Positions 24,380 through 33,800 are shown, counted from the stretch's first letter. The stretch is 57,471 bases of DNA from Acinetobacter johnsonii CIP 64.6 (GCF_000368045.1 NZ_KB849235.1:1031093-1088563); one strand, 5' to 3'. A program made the numbers and translations. The notes: generated by a model not told the origin, from the letters alone.

Positions 24380-25066
24380 TTAAACCTTTACCGCACCCAC
24401 TTTTGCAAGCTCTGCACGCATATCATCAATCACAGCTTTATAATCTGGTTTTCCAAAAATAGCTGAACCAGCAACAAACATATCTGCACCCGCTTCCGCA
24501 ATCTCGCGAATATTTGCAGGCGACACGCCGCCATCTACTTCTAAACGAATATCACGCCCTGAAGCATCAATAATTTTGCGTGCTTCACGCAGTTTGTCTA
24601 AAGTCATCGGAATAAATTTTTGACCGCCAAAACCTGGGTTCACACTCATCAACAAAATTTGATCGACTTTATCGAGCACATAATCTAAATAATGTAACGG
24701 CGTTGCTGGGTTAAAGACCAAACCAGCTTTTGCACCTCCAGATTTAATCAACTGTAAAGAACGGTCAATATGGTCAGAGGCTTCTGGATGAAAGGTAATA
24801 ATGTCCGCACCTGCTTCTAGGAAGTCACCAATCATGCGATCGACAGGTTTGACCATCAAATGCACATCAATTGGGGCTTTGATGCCGTAGTTCTTGAGTG
24901 CCTTACAAATACCAGCACCAAAAGTCAGGTTTGGCACATAGTGGTTATCCATCACATCAAAGTGAACCACGTCTGCACCTGCTGCAAGTACATGTTCAAC
25001 GTCTTCACCTAAACGGGCAAAGTCAGCAGAGAGAATAGATGGTGCAATTAAATAAGGCTTGGACAT
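24380..25066 (-). CDS. rpe: Ribulose-phosphate 3-epimerase
   Basis: Interconverts ribulose 5-phosphate and xylulose 5-phosphate in the pentose phosphate pathway. TIM-barrel enzyme of 228 residues from ATG 25066 (AGG upstream; an in-frame ATG seven codons earlier lacks family support). Family signatures: APSILSADFARLGEDV, VHFDVMDNHYVPNLTFG with metal-binding His/Asp, VDVHLMV, MSVNPGFGGQKFI with the second metal site, and LEVDGGV. Single gene; downstream are the DnaA-box array and a terminator. Confidence 0.95.
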   Translation of the reverse strand: MSKPYLIAPSILSADFARLGEDVEHVLAAGADVVHFDVMDNHYVPNLTFGAGICKALKNYGIKAPIDVHLMVKPVDRMIGDFLEAGADIITFHPEASDHIDRSLQLIKSGGAKAGLVFNPATPLHYLDYVLDKVDQILLMSVNPGFGGQKFIPMTLDKLREARKIIDASGRDIRLEVDGGVSPANIREIAEAGADMFVAGSAIFGKPDYKAVIDDMRAELAKVGAVKV

Positions 25067-25142
25067 GCGTGTACCTGGCTTATACAAAAGGGAATAAAAG
25101 CATTATAGCAAATTCAGCTTTTGAACTGGGACTTGTGAAAAA

Positions 25143-25184
25143 AGAAAGCGCTAAGCTTTCTAAATTTGCAACGTAGCGTTGCAA
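25143..25184. repeat. Two short hairpins upstream of the DUF2218 gene
   Basis: AGAAAGC-gctaa-GCTTTCT (25143-25161) is followed by TTGCAACG-tag-CGTTGCAA (25166-25184). They lie between the divergent rpe and DUF2218 genes. They could be operators or part of either leader; nothing further can be said. Confidence 0.5.
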
Positions 25185-25244
25185 CATTCAACTTTTCATT
25201 TGGCTTGAAACTGTTATGGTAAGTGATCAATCGACGAGGTAAAT

Positions 25245-25520
25245 ATGAAAAGTACTGCGGATATTGTCACGACAGATGCGGCTCGAATTGCAAAACGACT
25301 AGTGAATCATTGGAAACATAAGTTTGAAATCGAACAAGAACCCAGTAGTTTTACCATTATCATGCCTGAAGCACGCGTACTGTTAAGGCCTCAAGCCGAA
25401 CATTTACATGTCAGCATTGAGGCCAGTGAAGAGAAACTGAGTCACTTAGAACAGGTGGTCTTAGATCACCTGGTCCGTATGGGACAAACGCCCCTCACGG
25501 CAACATGGACACAAGTTTAA
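25245..25520 (+). CDS. DUF2218 protein
   Basis: A 91-residue protein matching the DUF2218 pattern: an N-terminal TTDAARIAKRLVNHWKHKFEIE (small helix with basic residues), then a beta-strand region and LSHLEQVVLDHLVRMG at the C terminus. No function is known for the family; in other bacteria it is often near siderophore or iron genes, which is not the case here. Cytosolic by sequence. It is preceded by CGAGG at a reasonable distance from ATG 25245. Confidence 0.75.
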   Translation: MKSTADIVTTDAARIAKRLVNHWKHKFEIEQEPSSFTIIMPEARVLLRPQAEHLHVSIEASEEKLSHLEQVVLDHLVRMGQTPLTATWTQV

Positions 25521-25537
25521 GTCAGCGGCTGAATGAA

Positions 25538-26593
25538 TTAGTTTGATAACCGTTGCTGTTGGTTAAATTGGCGAATAGCCGCAATACGCTCTTGGGTCGC
25601 AGGGTGACTTTGGAAGAATGAACCAATGCCAGCTTCCTCCTCTTCTTCGGACTTCCCTTGCGGCTGCTTTTCTTCCTCTTCGGCACGTGCATCGGCTTCC
25701 ATACGCGCTAAAAAGTTTGCCAAATGTAAGCTGGAGATATGGTTTTTATCCAGCACTTGCATGGCATACAAGTCTGCATCACTTTCAAAATTGCGTGAAT
25801 AACTGGCACCAACCAAAGCCACAGGCAAAGTTGTAAATAAGGCCGAACTGTCCCCCGTCACTGCAATCAACAGCACACTAAAACCTAAACTCGATAAGGC
25901 TTGCTGTAAGCTATGTCGCTCGACCAAGTGCCCTTGCTCATGTGCTAAAACCCCAATAATTTCATGATCATCTTTGGCTAAATTAACCAGTTCATCGGTC
26001 AGAATAATGGTGTTGTTTGGCAGCGCTAAAGCATTCGTTCCAATTTGTCCGCCTGCACGAAACAGTACTTTGGCAGGTTGTCCATTGGCAACAAGGTCTT
26101 GATAGCTTTGTATGATTTGTTTTTGACGCGCAAGGGGGATAGTCGAAGGTCCCGTCAGCTTAAACACTTGTTCTTGCGCTTCATCGCCGAGTTTATAGAT
26201 GGTATCGGCAGGTAGTTGCATCGCGACATAATGTGCTGCGCTTGGAATACCCCATCTTAAAATGGCGAAGATAAAAGCGGCAACAAACACCACACTAAAC
26301 AAGATGAGACTTGGTGAGCGTTCTAATTTCCAAATCGAATGCTGTACATGCTTTTTGTTCAGCTCAAACCAGTCAGGCAATGCTTGTGGAAATTCAATCC
26401 GTGCATCATCTTTCAACTCAATCACAGGTTGAATCTGCCCCAATGCCCCAATCAACTGCATATCGGCATAGTAATAACGACGCTGCTGCTGGTTATAACA
26501 GATCAACACCGTTTCTCGGTCTATCGGTGCAATCGTGGCTGGATAAGGCTTAGAAATCTGCCCATCGTAAAAGGTGATGTTTTGTTCCTGCAT
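25538..26593 (-). CDS. M48-family zinc metallopeptidase, membrane-anchored
   Basis: 351 residues. The catalytic zinc motif is HEQGH (residues 218-222), with the third ligand in the ESDADLYAMQVL segment (E270). A single membrane segment near residues 95-112 (ILFSVVFVAAFIFAIL) places the peptidase domain outside the cytosol with about 90 residues before it. The C-terminal region has an acidic low-complexity stretch (EEEEKQPQGKSEEEEE) and SHPATQERIAAIRQF, typical of M48. It lies ten bases after the yjgN-like gene on the same strand; this pair is common in Acinetobacter and other proteobacteria. Confidence 0.9.
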   Translation of the reverse strand: MQEQNITFYDGQISKPYPATIAPIDRETVLICYNQQQRRYYYADMQLIGALGQIQPVIELKDDARIEFPQALPDWFELNKKHVQHSIWKLERSPSLILFSVVFVAAFIFAILRWGIPSAAHYVAMQLPADTIYKLGDEAQEQVFKLTGPSTIPLARQKQIIQSYQDLVANGQPAKVLFRAGGQIGTNALALPNNTIILTDELVNLAKDDHEIIGVLAHEQGHLVERHSLQQALSSLGFSVLLIAVTGDSSALFTTLPVALVGASYSRNFESDADLYAMQVLDKNHISSLHLANFLARMEADARAEEEEKQPQGKSEEEEEAGIGSFFQSHPATQERIAAIRQFNQQQRLSN

Positions 26594-26603
26594 TTAAGCC
26601 TCG

Positions 26604-27713
26604 TTACAGCGAAATATCGATGTCAAAAATATCACTCAGCTCTTCAGCAATAGCATTCGGGTCATCTTGAGCCAAATTGTACATACGATCTGGATCATTT
26701 TTTAGGGTTAAAGTTAATGACTCAATTTGATACTGATACAAACGCACCGCAGCCCATGCAGATAACAAACCGAGCGAGAGGATTTTTAAAATCCAGTTGG
26801 TCATCACGATCCATGCATAATGCATCTGACCACAGTCCGTTTGGAAAGGGCTACGCCCCAACGTGGCTTTATTCCATGTGGTAATAAAAATACGAGCCAT
26901 CATCAGCGGCCAAATCATAAAAGCAGCAATCATATAAATTACCGCCACGATGATCCCAAACTGGGTTGGAGAACTGCTCCCCACTTGAAGGGTGAAGGCA
27001 ACGAATAATCCTAAAACAAAGACGATTCCAATAAACAAAAACACCGGGACATACATGGCACGCATATAGTCAGGCCAATCGGCATGTAGCTCAAAACGTA
27101 ATTGCCCGAGTTGTAAATTATCCAGCGTGTATTTTTTAAAATACCAAAATAGCACAGGGAAAAAGATCCCAAGGGTAAAGATGTAAATCAAAATGCCTTT
27201 CAGCGCCAAGATATAGGCTTCTTTGGTTGTGCCTGTAAAATAAAAGCGGCTATTGCCAAATTTACTGTTCCGCGCTCGGAAACGAATGGTTGAACGCACC
27301 AACCACGGAACCAATAAAAAGATGATGAGGAAACCAATTAAAGAAGCTTGCCAAGATACCTGAGCCAAAGCTGAAGCACCAAAGTACACGCCCAAAGCAA
27401 TAATTCGACCAATCAGGATACGTGTAGGTACACCCGTAAAATCAAACTTGCGGCGATAAAACACCGTGTTGCCATAAAAATAGCGTAAGCGTCTAACCTT
27501 CGCCCAAGGCGCATATAAACTGAAGGTAACAATGGTCAATAAGATATTCACAATCCAAATGCCAAAGTACTCTCGGGCATTACCACGGAACTGGAAACGA
27601 AAGGTCTGTCCCAAATAGGCGTTTGGCTCATCCGTGGGAACGGCTGGTGGAGGTGGCCAACTTGCTTCAAAAGAAGCCTCTACAGGTGGCAAAGATGCCT
27701 CTGAATTTTGCAT
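26604..27713 (-). CDS. YjgN-family (DUF898) membrane protein
   Basis: 369 residues with six or so membrane segments. Diagnostic DUF898 features: FQFRGNAREYFGIWIVNILL, SLYAPWAKVRRLRYFYGNT, FYFTGTTKEAYILA and a late repeat of the same theme (LGLLSAWAAVRLYQYQIES). The N terminus (35 residues) is Pro/Ala rich. The family's function is unknown. The M48 peptidase gene is ten bases downstream on the same strand, so the two are probably cotranscribed and may act together at the membrane. Confidence 0.87.
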   Translation of the reverse strand: MQNSEASLPPVEASFEASWPPPPAVPTDEPNAYLGQTFRFQFRGNAREYFGIWIVNILLTIVTFSLYAPWAKVRRLRYFYGNTVFYRRKFDFTGVPTRILIGRIIALGVYFGASALAQVSWQASLIGFLIIFLLVPWLVRSTIRFRARNSKFGNSRFYFTGTTKEAYILALKGILIYIFTLGIFFPVLFWYFKKYTLDNLQLGQLRFELHADWPDYMRAMYVPVFLFIGIVFVLGLFVAFTLQVGSSSPTQFGIIVAVIYMIAAFMIWPLMMARIFITTWNKATLGRSPFQTDCGQMHYAWIVMTNWILKILSLGLLSAWAAVRLYQYQIESLTLTLKNDPDRMYNLAQDDPNAIAEELSDIFDIDISL

Positions 27714-27839
27714 GTATACCCTATCTATTATTTTACTGTTTTATTTTTTAAGAACAAAAAATCAATCACCCAACCATGTTAATGCCAGTGCTGGATGATT
27801 TCTAGTCAAAAATTAAGAATAAATATGACAAATCAAGAT

Positions 27840-28676
27840 TTAAGATTCGAGCTGTACGGCATGAAACTGCAGGTGATCATCAATAAAACTTTGAATAAAG
27901 TAATAACCATGGTCATAGCCTGCATGTTCGCGCAGCGTCAGTGGCTGGCCCGCAGCCTGACAGGCTTGCTGAAATAATGCAGGATTGAGCTGGCTATAAA
28001 ACTGATCACTCAAACCCTGATCAATTAAAATATCGGCAAAATGAGCTGTTTTTGTTTGCACCAAAGCGGTTGCATCGTGTTTCAACCACTCAGCTTGATC
28101 TGAACCTAAATAGTTTGAAAACGCTTTTTCGCCCCAAGGACATTGGCTTGGTGCGCAAATCGGAGCAAATGCAGACACCGACTTAAACTTCTCAGGATAT
28201 TTCAAGGCCAAGGTTAAAGCACCATGACCGCCCATGCTGTGCCCGAAAATACCAATACGCTCTGCTTGTACAGCAAATTGCTGAATCACTAAATCATACA
28301 ACTCTTCAACAACATAGCTTTCCATCTGGAAATGCTCAGCCCACGGCGCTTGGGTTGCATTGATATAAAAACCTGCCCCTTGCCCAATATCCCAATGATC
28401 ACCTTGCGCAACTTGTTCACCACGGGGTGAAGTATCAGGCGTTACCAAAATCAGACCTAGCTGTGCTGCTAAACGCTGCGCATGCGCTTTAATGGCAAAA
28501 GTTTCTTCGGTACAGGTTAAACCTGCCAAATAAAATAATGTTGGGCACGCTTGCCCTGCTAACGCTTGAGCGGGTAAATAAATACCAAACTTGCTCTCGC
28601 CTTGAAGGCTGATGGAATTAAATCGGTAAATACGCTGTTCACCATCAAAACTACGGTTAGATTGTACTAATTCCAT
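27840..28676 (-). CDS. fghA: S-formylglutathione hydrolase
   Basis: Hydrolyses S-formylglutathione to glutathione and formate in formaldehyde detoxification. The 278-residue alpha/beta hydrolase has catalytic S147 in FGHSMGGHG, D near 223 in DILIDQGLSD and H256 in AGYDHGYYF; LAGLTCTEETFAIKA forms the oxyanion region. The partner glutathione-dependent formaldehyde dehydrogenase is not adjacent in this window. It follows the C13-type peptidase gene by 23 bases on the same strand. Confidence 0.93.
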   Translation of the reverse strand: MELVQSNRSFDGEQRIYRFNSISLQGESKFGIYLPAQALAGQACPTLFYLAGLTCTEETFAIKAHAQRLAAQLGLILVTPDTSPRGEQVAQGDHWDIGQGAGFYINATQAPWAEHFQMESYVVEELYDLVIQQFAVQAERIGIFGHSMGGHGALTLALKYPEKFKSVSAFAPICAPSQCPWGEKAFSNYLGSDQAEWLKHDATALVQTKTAHFADILIDQGLSDQFYSQLNPALFQQACQAAGQPLTLREHAGYDHGYYFIQSFIDDHLQFHAVQLES

Positions 28677-28699
28677 CAGGGTTCCTTTTTAGATCCAAA

Positions 28700-30076
28700 T
28701 TAAGGGCTTGTAACAGCTTTAGGTGGAAACAAGCGCTGTTCAAGTTGAGGAAGCATCAGCTCCATATTTTTACCCATCGACCACTGTGGTTCAGACGGTT
28801 CAAAGCCTTGTGCTGTTTCCCATTGGCTCACAGTTTTTTGTGCTTGGTTAAAAGCAGTTTCTATACTGTTTTGTTCACGCATTGCTTGATCGAAAAACGC
28901 CCGACCAAAATAAGTATAGTCGGCTTCATTGGTACACCCAAAAGACTGGCGGTCTGCCGCTGAAGCAGTAATGATCAAGGTATTGTCATTTTGCAGTGCA
29001 GGCACAAAACTCCCAGAGAAACACGATGAAATAACAATCACACGCCAGCGAATGCCCGATGCATCTAATGTTTCGCGTAACCATTTCGGGTCGACCTGAG
29101 TTAAGTCTAAAGGTGCATTTTCCATTTCGAACTGGTTCGGTAAACCATGCGAAGTCATATATAAAAATAACACATCGCTTTCACGGTTCATCTGCTGTCC
29201 CATACGACGCAGCGCCATTTCAATACTGTGTTTAGAGGCAATCGGAATTTCTGTTCGTGTAGCAGGGTTATTCACCAACATCATCGAACGGCCCAACGTA
29301 CCAAAACGCGTGTCGAACTGTTTTTTTATTCGCTCGACTTCCGAACGGAATACATCTTGATAACTCGCTCCCGCCACACCAAGGAAATACCAATGTGACT
29401 GTGCAAATTCACCATATTGCACAGACTCTAGTGCTTTATTCAGTAAGCGACTTTGTGCATAAAAGGCATCTTCTGCAAAGGTTGGTGGCGTTTCTTCTAC
29501 TTTCCAAATCGGCTGACTGGTGACTGACATTTGCCAAACCACAAGGGTAAACAGCGTGGCCAAGACAATCAGGGCACGCTCCCACCAAGGCCATTTCAGC
29601 TCACGCGAAAACACCCACACCACAGCCAAACTCTGCCAAACAAACAGTACCATGAACACATTCGGTAGGTAGTCGTAGAAGAAATACGGCAGGACATCAA
29701 TCATGCCTAAATATTGAATAAAACTTTGTAATAACGCGATATGCGTATCCAACACGAGCCAAAGAAGTGCTGGCACCAACATCAAACGTGGATTATTCAC
29801 CCGTTGAGACAAAAAAATCCCGACAATCAGGGCAATAAAAGGCCAAAGTGCATAACTGACCAAACCTTGTGGGTTAAAGTCACCGATCTCTCCTGCACTT
29901 AACCAACTAAATAAAGTATTGGCTGAGCCGCCTAAAATTCCCCAGAAGATGAGCTGCATAATCGAAGGATGGACAATTTGCAAAGAGCGTCGTGAACCTA
30001 GAAACAACCACATCCCCGCAGTTTGGTTGCTTTTAAAATCATGCCAAAAGTTGATGGAGGGTTTGAAGTCGATCAT
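28700..30076 (-). CDS. Membrane-bound peptidase C13-family protein (legumain-like fold)
   Basis: 458 residues in two parts. Residues about 35-185 have five or six hydrophobic segments. Residues about 200-450 are a caspase-like, legumain-type (C13) domain with catalytic H310 in LYMTSHGLPNQ and C352 in VIVISSCFSGSF, followed by TASAADRQSFGC. The fold is clan CD, which prefers Asn/Asp or Arg/Lys; substrate unknown. The active side should be outside the cytosol or at the membrane. Bacterial homologues are mostly undescribed. It precedes fghA on the same strand, with no obvious functional tie. Confidence 0.85.
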   Translation of the reverse strand: MIDFKPSINFWHDFKSNQTAGMWLFLGSRRSLQIVHPSIMQLIFWGILGGSANTLFSWLSAGEIGDFNPQGLVSYALWPFIALIVGIFLSQRVNNPRLMLVPALLWLVLDTHIALLQSFIQYLGMIDVLPYFFYDYLPNVFMVLFVWQSLAVVWVFSRELKWPWWERALIVLATLFTLVVWQMSVTSQPIWKVEETPPTFAEDAFYAQSRLLNKALESVQYGEFAQSHWYFLGVAGASYQDVFRSEVERIKKQFDTRFGTLGRSMMLVNNPATRTEIPIASKHSIEMALRRMGQQMNRESDVLFLYMTSHGLPNQFEMENAPLDLTQVDPKWLRETLDASGIRWRVIVISSCFSGSFVPALQNDNTLIITASAADRQSFGCTNEADYTYFGRAFFDQAMREQNSIETAFNQAQKTVSQWETAQGFEPSEPQWSMGKNMELMLPQLEQRLFPPKAVTSP

Positions 30077-30199
30077 AAGATTCTAATTAAATTGTGACTT
30101 GCGTAGGGACACACTAAGTTTATGCTTGATCAGCATTTTATCAATGATGTTTTTAACTATATAACAAATCTTTGCATACTTTTGAAGCAATCTTCCACT

Positions 30200-31006
30200 T
30201 CAGTCTAAGCGTTCATGCTGAAAATAGGCATCAAAACGGCATGCATCCCCCAGCCACTGATGAGTGGTTTCTTGATTTGCCAAAAATACGGCCAAGCGAG
30301 GACGTTTGACCACCACCCGTTTTGCCACTTTTTGCGCTAAGTCAAGCAGATGATCACCCAGATCCATTTCACCATCTTCAGGCAGTAACATATGTAAAAG
30401 CTGCATTTGCTTTTTCACTTGCGCCTGTTTTTTCACCGCTTGCTGATTTTGATCACGTTGTGGAAACATCGGATCTAGATAAACCACATCAACCGTATTG
30501 CACTGCTCTGCTTGTTGCTGCAAATACTGTGCGGAATCTGAAAAAACCAAGTCAATTCGAGTCACCACGGTATTTAAAAATGCATCTTGCAAAGCCTGTT
30601 CCTTACTTGACTCTAACAAGGTGAATAAAATGGGATGGCGTTCTACCAAAGTGACATTGGCGCCCAAATACGCCATGAGCAGTGAGTCATGCCCAAGCCC
30701 AGCCGTCGCATCAATGAGCTTAGGTTTTTCAGTCAAGTGGCAAGCACGAGCAATCATTTCAGACTTTAACGACGCACGCTTTAAACGTGGAACTTCAGCT
30801 TTCCAATCCGGCTGCATTTTCATGCCATTGGCACAAAGCCAAAGCCCATCGGCATCGGCACACAAACCCAGTTCAGGATGAAATCGGAAGAAACGTGCAT
30901 TTAACTTTTCGGCAACTTCAATACTGACCTCGACACCACGAGAAAAAAGCACAGCAACATAGTGCTGTGCTTTTTCTAAGTGCTCTTGTTCCACATATAA
31001 GCGCAT
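30200..31006 (-). CDS. rsmJ: 16S rRNA (guanine(1516)-N2)-methyltransferase
   Basis: RsmJ methylates G1516 of 16S rRNA. About 268 residues; the SAM-binding region reads KLIDATAGLGHDSLLMAYLGANVTLVERHP, and the catalytic motif is VVYLDPMFP. The start is uncertain: ATG 31006 gives the family-like MRLYVEQ beginning with a GGTAAG upstream, whereas ATG 31018 (overlapping the uppP stop) has GGAAG only three bases away. The first is chosen. Gap to uppP is five bases, indicating coupled expression. Confidence 0.9.
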   Translation of the reverse strand: MRLYVEQEHLEKAQHYVAVLFSRGVEVSIEVAEKLNARFFRFHPELGLCADADGLWLCANGMKMQPDWKAEVPRLKRASLKSEMIARACHLTEKPKLIDATAGLGHDSLLMAYLGANVTLVERHPILFTLLESSKEQALQDAFLNTVVTRIDLVFSDSAQYLQQQAEQCNTVDVVYLDPMFPQRDQNQQAVKKQAQVKKQMQLLHMLLPEDGEMDLGDHLLDLAQKVAKRVVVKRPRLAVFLANQETTHQWLGDACRFDAYFQHERLD

Positions 31007-31011
31007 TGGGC

Positions 31012-31836
31012 TTACCATAGCTTCCAACCCGTAAAGGCAAACAGTAGAATCACTAAGCCTGAAGCAATGCGGTACCATGCAAAAATCATAAAATCACGCT
31101 TCGCCACATAAGCGACTAAAGCACGAATCAACAGTAAAGCCGAAACAAAAGAAACAATAATGCCTGTTGCCAATACGATCCAATCTTGTTGTCCGTCAAA
31201 CACATGCGCACTTTGATACAAATCTAACAGACCCGCACCAATAATTACTGGAATACCCAAGAAGAATGAAAACTCAGTCGCCGCTTTACGCGATACACCT
31301 AAGAACATCGCGCCAATAATGGTTGCCCCCGAACGTGATGTCCCTGGAATTAAAGACAACACTTGAATCAGACCAATCCAAATCGCATCTTTCACACTCA
31401 GGTCTTCAACTTCATGCACGCGCTCTTGTGGTGGATGCTTTTCAATCCAAATAATAATCAAACCACCCACAATCAAACCAATGGCAATGGCAATATCATT
31501 AAATAAAAGCTCTTTCACCGTTTGACCAAATGTCAGACCAATCAGCACAATAGGAATCGACGCTAAAATTAGCCCAATCCCGAGACGGCGACCTTGGGGT
31601 TCACCACTAAAAATCCCCGTTGCTGCCCCCCACAAACGTGCCCAATATTCATAAATGACGGCTGCAATTGCCCCCATTTGAATGGCGATCACAAAGACAT
31701 CACTTTTTTCTTTGGTCCAGAAATTCATAAGTTCTGAAGCTAAAATTAAATGTCCAGTACTCGAAATGGGTAAGAATTCAGTAATACCTTCAACAATACC
31801 CATAATTGCCGCTTTGAGCAGCAGTAAAAGATCCAT
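31012..31836 (-). CDS. uppP: Undecaprenyl-diphosphatase
   Basis: Recycles undecaprenyl diphosphate to the monophosphate lipid carrier at the membrane; also gives low-level bacitracin tolerance. 274 residues with about seven membrane segments. The two active-site regions are present: GIVEGITEFLPISSTGHLILA near the N terminus and the PGTSRSGATIIGA loop at about residues 172-184. It follows tsaB by 12 bases and precedes rsmJ by 5, forming a compact minus-strand unit. Confidence 0.96.
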   Translation of the reverse strand: MDLLLLLKAAIMGIVEGITEFLPISSTGHLILASELMNFWTKEKSDVFVIAIQMGAIAAVIYEYWARLWGAATGIFSGEPQGRRLGIGLILASIPIVLIGLTFGQTVKELLFNDIAIAIGLIVGGLIIIWIEKHPPQERVHEVEDLSVKDAIWIGLIQVLSLIPGTSRSGATIIGAMFLGVSRKAATEFSFFLGIPVIIGAGLLDLYQSAHVFDGQQDWIVLATGIIVSFVSALLLIRALVAYVAKRDFMIFAWYRIASGLVILLFAFTGWKLW

Positions 31837-31848
31837 AAAAAACCCTAA

Positions 31849-32514
31849 TTATGCTTTGCCCTGTTCCGGGATTTTTTTCCAAGCGTTATCACGTAAATAG
31901 ACTGGAAGTGCAAGTTCAGCACTCACCCAGTGTTGTTGCTGTGCATTCTTGCGCGCAATTGTGGCAATATCTTGCGCAGTTGCACTTAAATCTTTGTATT
32001 GTATTTGTGATGGATCAATTAAGGTTGCACCTGAACCAACTAAAGTAAACGGTGCACATTCAGTAGCTGCTGCATAGCTTAAAAGCTGTTCTTCATCGAC
32101 GGCTTGCATGATGCCGTCCGTATCTAATTGAAAACTCGCAATATAGACTTCACTCATACGAGCATCTAAAACTGCGGTGACTGTGGTTAGACCATGCACG
32201 CGATATGCGGCTTGTGCGAGCGCTTGTAAGGTTGAGACAGGAACCACAGGCAAATCATGCGACCATGCCAAAGCTTGAGCCACGGCAGCATTAATACGAA
32301 CGCCGCTAAAAGAACCAGGACCACGACTAAAAGCGATACAAGACAAATCTTCTGTCTTTATATCCAACTGTAAAAACCCTTGTTCAATCATTGGGAGAAT
32401 CGTTTGCGTTTGTGCTTTTGCGCGCGTATCCAATTGGAAAAAAAGTTCTTGATTTTCATCTACAATAGAGACGGAACACTGCTCATTTGCAGATTCCAAT
32501 GCCAGCACTTTCAT
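31849..32514 (-). CDS. tsaB: tRNA threonylcarbamoyladenosine synthesis protein TsaB
   Basis: Part of the TsaBDE complex that makes t6A37 in ANN-decoding tRNAs. 221 residues of the ASKHA fold: VLALESANEQCSVSIVD at the start, SRGPGSFSGVRI and the loop LDARMSEVYIASF. TsaB itself lacks the metal-binding residues of TsaD. The frame opens two codons earlier, but MKVLALES from ATG 32514 is the family beginning. First gene of the tsaB-uppP-rsmJ unit. Confidence 0.93.
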   Translation of the reverse strand: MKVLALESANEQCSVSIVDENQELFFQLDTRAKAQTQTILPMIEQGFLQLDIKTEDLSCIAFSRGPGSFSGVRINAAVAQALAWSHDLPVVPVSTLQALAQAAYRVHGLTTVTAVLDARMSEVYIASFQLDTDGIMQAVDEEQLLSYAAATECAPFTLVGSGATLIDPSQIQYKDLSATAQDIATIARKNAQQQHWVSAELALPVYLRDNAWKKIPEQGKA

Positions 32515-32600
32515 GCACAACCTTAATGATTTAATCTATAAAAACGTGGCTATGATACTCCACTCAAAAGCACTAGGCGAGATGTTCTCAGAACAGAGCT

Positions 32601-32625
32601 AAAAAAGCCTAGAAAAATCTAGGCT
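32601..32625 (-). terminator. Intrinsic terminator upstream of tsaB
   Basis: Stem AGCCTAGA / TCTAGGCT with a 4-A loop and a T run on the minus strand; it ends the transcript of the carbonic-anhydrase-like gene. Confidence 0.85.
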
Positions 32626-32643
32626 GAATGGGAAAAAATAAGC

Positions 32644-33174
32644 TTATAAATGTGCCGGCTCTAAATCGATAAATTGTTTAAAGTGTTCTGCATAATGCAG
32701 CGCACTCATTTTCAAACGAGCCTCAGCCATTTCATCCAAAGTTTTGACGACTTTACCAGGTGAGCCCATAACCAGAGAATTATCTGGAATGACTTTACCT
32801 TCCGGAATCAGTGCATTCGCACCAATAATACAATTTTTCCCAATCACAGCATTGTTTAAAACTACGGCATTAATCCCAATCAAACTATTATCGCCCACTG
32901 TGCAACCATGCAACATGGCTTGATGCCCAATCGTGACATAATTGCCAATATTCATTTCAATCCCAGCATCGGTATGTAAAACCGCATTTTCCTGAATATT
33001 GGTAAAGTCACCTAATCGAATCTTGCAATTGTCTGCACGTACGACCGCCCCAAACCAAATACTGACCTGTTGTCCCAATTCGACTTGACCGATCACTGTC
33101 GCATTTTCCGCAACCCAGCCATTCCATGGTTGATGCATTGCCTGTGGTGCATGACCTTTAAATTTGTACAACAT
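32644..33174 (-). CDS. Gamma-carbonic-anhydrase-like hexapeptide-repeat protein (YrdA type)
   Basis: 176 residues of left-handed beta-helix hexapeptide repeats: VIGQVELGQQVSIWFGAVVRAD, IQENAVLHTD, IGHQAMLHGCTVGDNSLIG and MGSPGKVVK are all typical. The His residues of the gamma-class metal site (H in VLHTD, and IGHQAMLHG) are present. Many members lack measurable carbonic anhydrase activity and the cellular role in bacteria is unclear. It is 23 bases downstream of the Nudix hydrolase gene on the same strand. Confidence 0.88.
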   Translation of the reverse strand: MLYKFKGHAPQAMHQPWNGWVAENATVIGQVELGQQVSIWFGAVVRADNCKIRLGDFTNIQENAVLHTDAGIEMNIGNYVTIGHQAMLHGCTVGDNSLIGINAVVLNNAVIGKNCIIGANALIPEGKVIPDNSLVMGSPGKVVKTLDEMAEARLKMSALHYAEHFKQFIDLEPAHL

Positions 33175-33197
33175 ATTTTTTCCTTAAAATACTCAAC

Positions 33198-33800
33198 TTA
33201 CTTGGGGAACCGAAAAGTCGGTGAATTGACTAAAAATGGCCACTCTTTATGGTAGCCTAAACCATATTGAAATAATGCAACCAGCATCCGTGCTGTCAGC
33301 CCCCAAACAATTTCATTTTCCACCCGCATACTGGGAAAATAGAGAGATTGATGGGCAAAACGAACTTCATAAGGCACCGCAGGCACTTCCATCAGCTGTT
33401 TGAGTGATGCAAAGAAAATACGATCAATTTCTGTCGGCTGGGCAACCAGTTCAACCTCAGGCGGAATCAGCCCGACCACAGGTTTGACTAGCATCCCATT
33501 GCGGGCCTTTTGCATCGGTAAATCACCGAGCAGCTGTACGTCAAAAGGATTCAATGCGGTTTCTTCATAGGCTTCACGTAAGGCAACCACAATATTACTG
33601 GTATCTTGCGGATCTCTTTTTCCACCAGGAAAAGACACTTCACCAGCATGATTAGATAGGTAAACAGAGCGGCGGGTCAGTAAAACTTTGGGATTGTCTT
33701 CATTGGTGATCGCGATTAACACAGCTGCATCTGCCGATTTAATTTTGCTTGAAAACCGTAACTGTTGCTGTAGCATGCGTGTTAATGAATGTTCATCCAT
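33198..33800 (-). CDS. CoA pyrophosphohydrolase, Nudix family (NudL type)
   Basis: 200 residues; the Nudix box reads FPGGKRDPQDTSNIVVALREAYEETAL (positions about 55-82) with the REAYEE core that binds Mg. The UPF0035 (CoA-pyrophosphatase) signature follows, and the length and 'FPGGK.DP.D' form match NudL/YeaB. It would hydrolyse CoA derivatives to 4'-phosphopantetheine and 3',5'-ADP. First gene of a two-gene unit with the hexapeptide protein. Confidence 0.85.
   Translation of the reverse strand: MDEHSLTRMLQQQLRFSSKIKSADAAVLIAITNEDNPKVLLTRRSVYLSNHAGEVSFPGGKRDPQDTSNIVVALREAYEETALNPFDVQLLGDLPMQKARNGMLVKPVVGLIPPEVELVAQPTEIDRIFFASLKQLMEVPAVPYEVRFAHQSLYFPSMRVENEIVWGLTARMLVALFQYGLGYHKEWPFLVNSPTFRFPK

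Noticed and set aside
24265..24462. Short plus-strand frame reading INQVIHIVINIDIHQFIHK-like repeats
   Set aside because: The 4-residue period is just the 12-bp repeat translated; it overlaps the rpe 3' end and has no ribosome-binding site.
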